The position numbers were made by a program, and so were the translations under genes. The notes under the pieces are model-generated. The model was not told the DNA's origin. It was given only the letters and a program-made list of their open reading frames with translations, and made no database searches. A stretch of DNA of 64,000 nucleotides, taken from assembly GCA_963560245.1 (NCBI GenBank), contig CAUWNS010000002.1, positions 106,024-170,023 on the forward strand. The letters run 5' to 3'. Positions 59,419 through 64,000 of this stretch are shown one piece after another. Source of the stretch: Pseudoruminococcus_B sp937901805. Its GTDB lineage: Bacteria > Bacillota > Clostridia > Oscillospirales > Ruminococcaceae. Numbering within the stretch: the first letter of the stretch is position 1; every line of letters begins with the position of its first letter.

Positions 59419-60237
59419 ATGCCATCACTTTTTGCGAAAGAAAAGACAGTTAATCGGGTGGTTCTATTGGATACCTCCTGTATTTTTCCTAATCCGGCTC
59501 AACCACGCAAAGTTTTTGAACAATCGGAACTGATACAGTTAAGGGATAGCATTGTAGCCAATGGATTGTTACAGCCATTAACAGTACGCCGTGTTACGGA
59601 TAAGCTCTACGAACTGATTGCAGGAGAACGAAGGCTTCGGGCATGCCAGATGGCGGAAATCACCCAGGTTCCGTGTATTATTGTGGATGTCACTGAGCAG
59701 CAATCTGCAATCTATGCACTGATTGAGAATATTCAGCGTGCAGATTTGAATTTCTTTGAACAGGCATTGGGAATCCGAACTTTAATGGATGAGTGGGGAA
59801 TTACCCAGGCACAGGCCGCATGTAAGCTCGGTATGGCACAATCCACAGTAGCGAATAAGCTCCGGCTATTAAAGCTTACACCAGAACAGCAGAAAAAAAT
59901 CATAGAATCTGGATTGACGGAACGCCATGCCAGGGCCTTGCTGCGCTTGGAACCGGAGCAGAGGGAGCAGGTCCTCACTCTGATGATTGATAAACAATGG
60001 AATGTAGTGCAAGCAGACGAGTATATCGACAAACTGATGAAAGTACCGGAGACAGCGGATAAACCAAAAAAATTTCTGATTGTCAAAGACGTACGGATTT
60101 TTTTTAATACCATTCGCAAGGCTATTGATGTTATGAAGCGTTCCGGAATTGCGGCGGTTGCAACTAAACAGGAAAGGGAGGACTGTATCGAGTATATTGT
60201 TAAAATTCCTTTAGATAGTGCTGAGCAAAAAGAATAG
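59419..60237 (+). CDS. noc: ParB-like nucleoid occlusion protein (Noc)
   Basis: 272 residues. ParB-fold motif 2 GERRLRA (69-75), ENIQRADLNFFEQA, then a helix-turn-helix (ITQAQAACKLGMAQSTVANKLRLL). It lies upstream of parA-parB, as noc does in Bacillus, next to rsmG. The very short N-terminus (MPSLFAKEK) could still be a membrane-targeting helix, as in Noc. Call rests on context; a second ParB cannot be excluded. GGAGGTGCTTTATTT precedes the ATG. Confidence 0.85.
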   Translation: MPSLFAKEKTVNRVVLLDTSCIFPNPAQPRKVFEQSELIQLRDSIVANGLLQPLTVRRVTDKLYELIAGERRLRACQMAEITQVPCIIVDVTEQQSAIYALIENIQRADLNFFEQALGIRTLMDEWGITQAQAACKLGMAQSTVANKLRLLKLTPEQQKKIIESGLTERHARALLRLEPEQREQVLTLMIDKQWNVVQADEYIDKLMKVPETADKPKKFLIVKDVRIFFNTIRKAIDVMKRSGIAAVATKQEREDCIEYIVKIPLDSAEQKE

Positions 60238-60246
60238 GTGGTTCAT

Positions 60247-60326
60247 CAAGGCAGAAGCCTTTTTGATATACACTCCTCTGTTTGATAAGGCAAAGGGCGG
60301 CGATTTTTCAATCGCCGCCCTTTGCC
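60247..60326 (+). terminator. Terminator region after noc
   Basis: A small stem AAGGC/GCCTT with T5 (60248-60264) and a 16-bp perfect stem GGCAAAGGGCGGCGAT/ATCGCCGCCCTTTGCC (60289-60326) whose T-run is poor. Confidence 0.6.
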
Positions 60327-60398
60327 GTGAAAAAACACGGAATGATATGGGATAAATTCCAGTAAAAAAACGTAGAATAGGGGTGTGGTTGTAATTTA

Positions 60399-60432
60399 CT
60401 TATTTGATGTTTCACGTGAAACATCAAATAAG
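60399..60432. other. parS: parS site 1 (perfect) inside a 34-base palindrome
   Basis: TGTTTCACGTGAAACA (60408-60423) is identical to the Firmicutes parS consensus. The symmetry extends to 34 bases (60399-60432). ParB loads here to spread and bring the origin to ParA. Confidence 0.95.
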
Positions 60433-60531
60433 CAATCTATTCTATTCTATTTTGATGATGGACTGGCTGGGTGTTGGATTTCATTTTTTATACGGGATCT
60501 GTATCAGTGAAAAGTCCTACATTTTTAAAAT

Positions 60532-60547
60532 TGTTTCATGTGAAACA
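60532..60547. other. parS: parS site 2 (one mismatch)
   Basis: TGTTTCATGTGAAACA differs from the consensus at one central base. It lies 124 bases from site 1 and just before the parA promoter. Confidence 0.88.
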
Positions 60548-60566
60548 GGAAACTTGGATTTTTTCT

Positions 60567-60594
60567 TTGAAACAAGCGAGGCATATGCTATAAT
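60567..60594 (+). promoter_or_regulatory. Promoter of parA-parB
   Basis: TTGAAA (60567-60572), 16 bases, TGC-TATAAT extended -10 (60589-60594). It lies 20 bases after parS site 2, so ParB spreading could influence it. Confidence 0.7.
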
Positions 60595-60659
60595 AAAGAC
60601 AATCCGGATATGATTAAGAAGTTCGTATGATTCAGAGGAGAGGGGAACATATCATAACT

Positions 60660-61433
60660 ATGGGTAAAATTATAGCGATTGCCAATCAAAAAGGCGGGGT
60701 TGGAAAGACTACTACGGCAGTAAATCTGAGTGCAGCAATTGGTGATCATCGAAAAAAAGTACTTTTGATTGATATTGATCCCCAGGGAAATGCTACCAGC
60801 GGGTTTGGCGTCAATAAAAAAGGGATTCGAGGTTCCAGTTATGATTTGTTGATTGGAAAATGTGGGATTGAACAAGTTCTTGTTGAAACTGCTTTCCGCA
60901 ACGTATCCCTGATTCCTTCAGATATGGCACTTGCAGCTGCGGAAATTGAGCTGGTTGATCTCCAGGATAGGGTAAATCGGCTGAAAAATGCCATTGGTCT
61001 CATCAAAGATCAGTACGATTATATCTTTATCGATTGCCCGCCGTCCTTGGGACTAATTACGCTCAACGCTATGAACGCATCGGATACTGTGCTGGTTCCT
61101 ATCCAATGCGAATATTATGCATTGGAAGGGCTATCCCAGCTAATTGCTACCGTGCGCCAGGTGAAACGCCTGTACAATCCTTCCTTGGACATGGAGGGTG
61201 TACTCCTGACAATGTATGATGGACGCCTGAATCTTACCATGCAGGTGGTAGATGAGGTGAAAAAATATTTTCCGCAGAAAGTATATAAGACGGTCATTCC
61301 GAGGAATGTCCGCCTATCAGAGGCTCCGAGCTTTGGACAGCCGGTAATCTATTTCGACAGGAGCTCCAAAGGGGCGAAAGCGTATCAGGAGCTTGCAGAG
61401 GAATTTTTGAAAATGAACAGGGGGAGACGGTAA
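60660..61433 (+). CDS. parA: Chromosome partitioning ATPase ParA (Soj)
   Basis: 257 residues. Deviant Walker A QKGGVGKTTTA (10-20), Walker A' LLIDIDPQGNATSG and Walker B FIDCPPSLGLITLNA, typical of Soj. ATG at 60660 gives the usual N-terminus; GAGGGG is 14 bases away, longer than ideal. The stop overlaps the parB start by one base (TAATG). Confidence 0.95.
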   Translation: MGKIIAIANQKGGVGKTTTAVNLSAAIGDHRKKVLLIDIDPQGNATSGFGVNKKGIRGSSYDLLIGKCGIEQVLVETAFRNVSLIPSDMALAAAEIELVDLQDRVNRLKNAIGLIKDQYDYIFIDCPPSLGLITLNAMNASDTVLVPIQCEYYALEGLSQLIATVRQVKRLYNPSLDMEGVLLTMYDGRLNLTMQVVDEVKKYFPQKVYKTVIPRNVRLSEAPSFGQPVIYFDRSSKGAKAYQELAEEFLKMNRGRR

Positions 61434-62293
61434 TGGCAAAAAAAGGAGGACTTGGAAAAGGATTGGATGCCTTGTTCGCAGATAACAGTACGATGGAAGA
61501 AGAACAGGGTGTTCAAATGCTGCGTCTTTCTGAAATTGAACCGAATAGAAATCAACCTAGAAAGGAATTTGATCGGGAAGCTCTGCAGCAGCTTGCCGAT
61601 TCTATCCGGGAACATGGTGTGCTTCAGCCGCTTTTGGTACGGAGCATAGGGGAGAGCAGCTATCAATTGGTGGCCGGAGAACGTCGCTGGCGCGCAGCCA
61701 GAATGGCGGGAATGAGCGAAGTTCCGGTAATTGTCAAGGAACTGGATGATACCCAGGCCATGGAGATCGCCCTGATTGAAAATCTTCAGCGCGAAGATCT
61801 TAATCCGATTGAAGAAGCATTGGGATATCAGGCTTTGATAGAACAGTACGGTATGACCCAGGAAGAGGTGGCAAAACGAGTCGGAAAGTCTCGCCCTGCG
61901 ATCGCGAACGCACTGCGTCTGCTTGGCTTGCCTCAGCCGATTTTGGAAATGGTGAAACACGGCGAAATCACTTCCGGACATGCAAGAGCGCTCCTCGCTT
62001 TTGAATCTGAGGAAGAAATGCTAGCCGTGGCGCAGAAAATCATCTCCTATGGGCTGACTGTGCGCGATGTAGAGAGGATGGCAAAACCAAAAGAGGAAAA
62101 AAATCAGGAACCTGCATTGTCGGACAGCTATTTCAAGGAAGTGGAAGTTGCTCTGGTCCATACTTTGGGCAGAAAAATCAAGGTCTCTGAAAAGAAAAAC
62201 GGCAGGGGAATTGTTCAGATTGAATTTTTTGGAAAAGAAGATTTAGAAGAGATTGCCAATCTTTTGGCGGGTGAACATGAAAAGGAACTATAA
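61433..62293 (+). CDS. parB: Chromosome partitioning protein ParB (Spo0J)
   Basis: 286 residues. It starts AKKGGLGKGLDALFAD (the ParA-stimulating peptide), followed by the CTPase motif 2 GERRWRAAR (82-90), ENLQREDLNPIEEA and a helix-turn-helix (MTQEEVAKRVGKSRPAIANA). It binds parS and slides as a CTP clamp. Distinct from the Noc-like paralog upstream, which lacks the N-terminal GKGLDALF peptide. Confidence 0.95.
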   Translation: MAKKGGLGKGLDALFADNSTMEEEQGVQMLRLSEIEPNRNQPRKEFDREALQQLADSIREHGVLQPLLVRSIGESSYQLVAGERRWRAARMAGMSEVPVIVKELDDTQAMEIALIENLQREDLNPIEEALGYQALIEQYGMTQEEVAKRVGKSRPAIANALRLLGLPQPILEMVKHGEITSGHARALLAFESEEEMLAVAQKIISYGLTVRDVERMAKPKEEKNQEPALSDSYFKEVEVALVHTLGRKIKVSEKKNGRGIVQIEFFGKEDLEEIANLLAGEHEKEL

Positions 62294-62365
62294 AAAGGCG
62301 GGGGATGGCGAAAGCGATACCCCGCCTCTGCCTTATTATATGTGGTCAAGGTAAGGAGAATTGAT

Positions 62366-63094
62366 ATGAACTATCTAAACGGCATTTTCGAACGGACTGC
62401 CCGCATTGCCTATTATGAATGCGGATTGGAAAACAAAATAAAATTGTCCAACCTTTTACGACATACACAGGAAATAGCAAGCAGGCATCTGGACGTTCAA
62501 GGATACCCATATGCAAAGCTGGAGGAATTAGGGACTGTATTCCTGCTTTCCAGGCTGGCAGTCCGGATCTACAGCATCCCCAAGGCAGGGGAGGAGATTG
62601 TAGAACGAACCTGGGCAAAGGGAACCAAAGGCGCTTATTTCCTTAGGGACTGCACCTTTTCCGATCAAAACGGCAATTTGAAAGTGGAAATTTCTACCAT
62701 GTGGATTTTAGTTGATCCGAAAAGCCATACTGTACTTAAACCAAACAGCCTGTCTTTTTCCATTGATATGCGTCCGGATCTTTCCGTTTCTGTCCAAGCC
62801 AAACAAAGAATGAAAACGACGGTTCCAGAGTATTACGGTATACGTCCGGTGCGTTTTTCAGATATTGACTGCAACCATCATATCAATAATGCTGTTTACG
62901 CGGATATCTGTTGTGATTTTGTACATGCTAATCTCTGGGAACAGGAAATCCGGGAATTTGCCATACATTTTGCTCATGAAGCAAAATTTGGTGAGGAACT
63001 TGCCATTTTTGGAGAGACCTTTTCCAAAGATTCTCATATTATTTTGGCAAAAACAGGGGAAACAGTTTGCTTTGAAGCATCGATTGTGCTATAA
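62366..63094 (+). CDS. Acyl-ACP thioesterase (FatA/FatB-like)
   Basis: 242 residues, a double hot-dog fold: DIDCNHHINNAVYADI holds the Asn/His active-site pattern, and the first half has LSNLLRHTQEIASRHLD and TWAKGTKGAYFLRDC. Such bacterial enzymes release fatty acids from acyl-carrier protein. AAGGAGAATTGAT precedes the ATG at 62366. It stands apart from fatty-acid genes. Confidence 0.88.
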   Translation: MNYLNGIFERTARIAYYECGLENKIKLSNLLRHTQEIASRHLDVQGYPYAKLEELGTVFLLSRLAVRIYSIPKAGEEIVERTWAKGTKGAYFLRDCTFSDQNGNLKVEISTMWILVDPKSHTVLKPNSLSFSIDMRPDLSVSVQAKQRMKTTVPEYYGIRPVRFSDIDCNHHINNAVYADICCDFVHANLWEQEIREFAIHFAHEAKFGEELAIFGETFSKDSHIILAKTGETVCFEASIVL

Positions 63095-63095
63095 T
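63067..63095 (+). promoter_or_regulatory. Promoter of the flavin reductase gene
   Basis: TTGCTT (63067-63072), 17 bases, TGC-TATAAT (63090-63095) at the end of the thioesterase gene. Confidence 0.55.
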
Positions 63096-63134
63096 TTAAT
63101 TATACAAATTCAGTATAGAAAGTGTGGCAGGAAA

Positions 63135-63680
63135 ATGGACATTACCGCATTGTTTCAATTAAGCTATGGGATCTACTATATTACCTCCCATGTAGGGGAA
63201 AAACAGGCTGGATGTGTGGTCAATACGGTGTTTCAGCTGACTGCGGATCCTGTTACCGTTGGCGTCAGCGTGGCAAAGGAAAACCAGACTTATGATTATA
63301 TCATGCAAACAGGGACCATTGGTGTGACCATCCTTGGAGAAAGTGCGGACAGCAAAATGCTGGGAAAATTCGGTTATCGTTCCGGAAGGGATGTCGATAA
63401 ATTTGCCGATACCAAATACCATATCGGCGTCAATGGGGATGCTTTGATTGATGAATCTGCTGTGGGGCACCTGGATGGTACAGTTATTCACCAACTGGAT
63501 ATGGGAACGCATGTGCTCTTTGTCATCCGGGTGGATGAGGCCGAAAACTGTGGGAGCAGTGACCGCCCAATGACTTATCATTATTACCGCGAGGTCAAAA
63601 AGGGCCAGTCCAGCAAGTTTGCTCCAACCTATGTGAACCCTGTAGAATTGGCCCGTATGCAAAAGGAAAAACAAAAATAA
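63135..63680 (+). CDS. Flavin reductase-like FMN-binding protein
   Basis: 181 residues. It starts MDITALFQLSYGIYYITSHV, then NTVFQLTADPVTVGVSVAKE, and ends YHYYREVKKGQSSKFAPTYV, the pattern of the flavoredoxin domain of high-molecular-weight rubredoxins. The C-terminal rubredoxin (with its Cys pairs) is absent, so it stops at the flavin domain. It may act with a separate rubredoxin or flavodiiron protein in oxygen or NO defence. The ribosome site is weak (GGCAGGAAA). Confidence 0.85.
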   Translation: MDITALFQLSYGIYYITSHVGEKQAGCVVNTVFQLTADPVTVGVSVAKENQTYDYIMQTGTIGVTILGESADSKMLGKFGYRSGRDVDKFADTKYHIGVNGDALIDESAVGHLDGTVIHQLDMGTHVLFVIRVDEAENCGSSDRPMTYHYYREVKKGQSSKFAPTYVNPVELARMQKEKQK

Positions 63681-63700
63681 AAACTTTTTTCAAAAAAAGG

Positions 63701-63729
63701 TTGACAAAAGGACAAGACTATATTATAAT
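63701..63729 (+). promoter_or_regulatory. Consensus promoter of the tRNA pair
   Basis: TTGACA (63701-63706), exactly 17 bases, TATAAT (63724-63729), a perfect consensus promoter as expected for tRNA genes. Confidence 0.85.
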
Positions 63730-63765
63730 TTAACTCGCTCACTACAAAACAAGTGGGCGAACTAT

Positions 63766-63842
63766 GGCGGCATAGCTCAGTTGGCTAGAGCATGCGGTTC
63801 ATACCCGCAGTGTCGTTGGTTCAACTCCAACTGCCGCTACCA
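63766..63842 (+). tRNA. tRNA-Met (anticodon CAT)
   Basis: 77 bases with encoded CCA. Acceptor GGCGGCA pairs TGCCGCT; the anticodon loop is TTCATAC, giving CAT. The first acceptor pair is G-U rather than the initiator C-A mismatch, and the anticodon stem lacks three G-C pairs, so it is elongator Met or lysidine Ile rather than initiator. Confidence 0.92.
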
Positions 63843-63845
63843 GAC

Positions 63846-63873
63846 ATATAAACCTCATTGCGGGGTTTATATA
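63846..63873 (+). repeat. Hairpin between the two tRNAs
   Basis: ATATAAACC pairs GGTTTATAT around a short loop; probably a processing stem in the dicistronic precursor. Confidence 0.6.
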
Positions 63874-63876
63874 GAT

Positions 63877-63951
63877 GGCCCGTTGGTCAAGTGGTTAAGA
63901 CACCGCCCTTTCACGGCAGTAACAGGGGTTCAACTCCCCTACGGGTCACCA
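63877..63951 (+). tRNA. tRNA-Glu (anticodon TTC)
   Basis: 75 bases with encoded CCA. Acceptor GGCCCGT pairs ACGGGTC; the anticodon loop is CTTTCAC, giving TTC. Same transcript as tRNA-Met. Confidence 0.95.
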
Positions 63952-63953
63952 AG

Positions 63954-63987
63954 AAGCCTTCCGAATTCTTTCGGAAGGCTTTTTTTC
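63954..63987 (+). terminator. Terminator after tRNA-Glu
   Basis: A 12-bp stem AAGCCTTCCGAA/TTCGGAAGGCTT followed by a run of T; three bases after the tRNA 3' end. Confidence 0.9.
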
Positions 63988-64000
63988 TGTCCTGAATCTG

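Noticed and set aside
62292..62335. Terminator hairpin after parB
   Set aside because: AGGCGGGG/CCCCGCCT pairs well but the following bases (CTGCCTTATT) have no real T-run, so termination is unsupported.
1..64000. CRISPR arrays, insertion sequences and prophage genes
   Set aside because: No regularly spaced direct repeats, transposase motifs or phage structural genes were seen; the only direct repeats are the LysM copies.

Overview
This window is the replication-origin region of a low-to-moderate G+C Gram-positive chromosome. The evidence is the order rpmH-rnpA-yidD-yidC-jag-mnmE-mnmG-rsmG-noc-parA-parB reading right, and dnaA-dnaN-S4-recF-remB-gyrB-gyrA reading left, together with T-box leaders, parS sites, AGGAGG ribosome sites and frequent TTG/GTG starts. 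Protein style (the ~500-residue IMP dehydrogenase, U32 peptidase, acyl-ACP thioesterase, flavin reductase related to rubredoxin fusion proteins) suggests an anaerobic Clostridia member, probably Oscillospirales; that placement is inference.

Layout. 1-3.7 kb: start of a probable lexA with an SOS-like box, a candidate small RNA, and a leftward cinA - nucleotidyltransferase - methyltransferase operon (the methyltransferase is frameshifted). 3.7-6.5 kb: a T-box (predicted Leu specifier) in front of a frameshifted YkvI-type transporter and an iron-type alcohol dehydrogenase. 6.7-9.75 kb: a small ribbon-helix-helix protein, pepD and a DegT aminotransferase. 9.8-12.5 kb: GH25/LysM lysozyme, amidase-like protein, rplM-rpsI. 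12.7-18.7 kb: TtcA-type thiolase, ferredoxin-type aldo/keto reductase behind a MerR-like promoter, MATE pump, guaB and a membrane protein. 18.9-26.6 kb: MarR with a heterodimeric ABC exporter, lipoprotein, DRTGG + SDR pair, a second candidate small RNA with C-rich loops, NUDIX hydrolase. 26.6-40.1 kb, nearly all leftward: aspS and hisS behind an Asp T-box, mgsA, minD-like, the mrdA-mreD-mreC-mreB elongasome operon, maf, dut, U32 peptidase, zapA.

41.3-51.6 kb: leftward replication block gyrA, two YcxB-like membrane proteins, gyrB, remB, recF, S4 protein, dnaN, dnaA. The dnaA-dnaN gap carries same-orientation DnaA-box-like sites, a GC block and a DnaA-trio-like run, so it is the best origin candidate. 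52.2-62.3 kb: rightward rpmH to rsmG, noc, two parS sites, parA-parB. 62.3-64 kb: thioesterase, flavin reductase, tRNA-Met, tRNA-Glu.

The genes fit together as initiation (dnaA/dnaN/oriC), topology (gyrase), origin segregation and division control (ParAB-parS, Noc, ZapA, MinD-like), wall elongation (MreBCD-PBP2) and translation. The accessory material lies mainly left of 26 kb. The most unusual items are the two candidate C-rich small RNAs, a terminator-like hairpin in the dnaA leader, a probable Leu T-box controlling a transporter/dehydrogenase pair, and two YcxB-like genes lodged between gyrB and gyrA.
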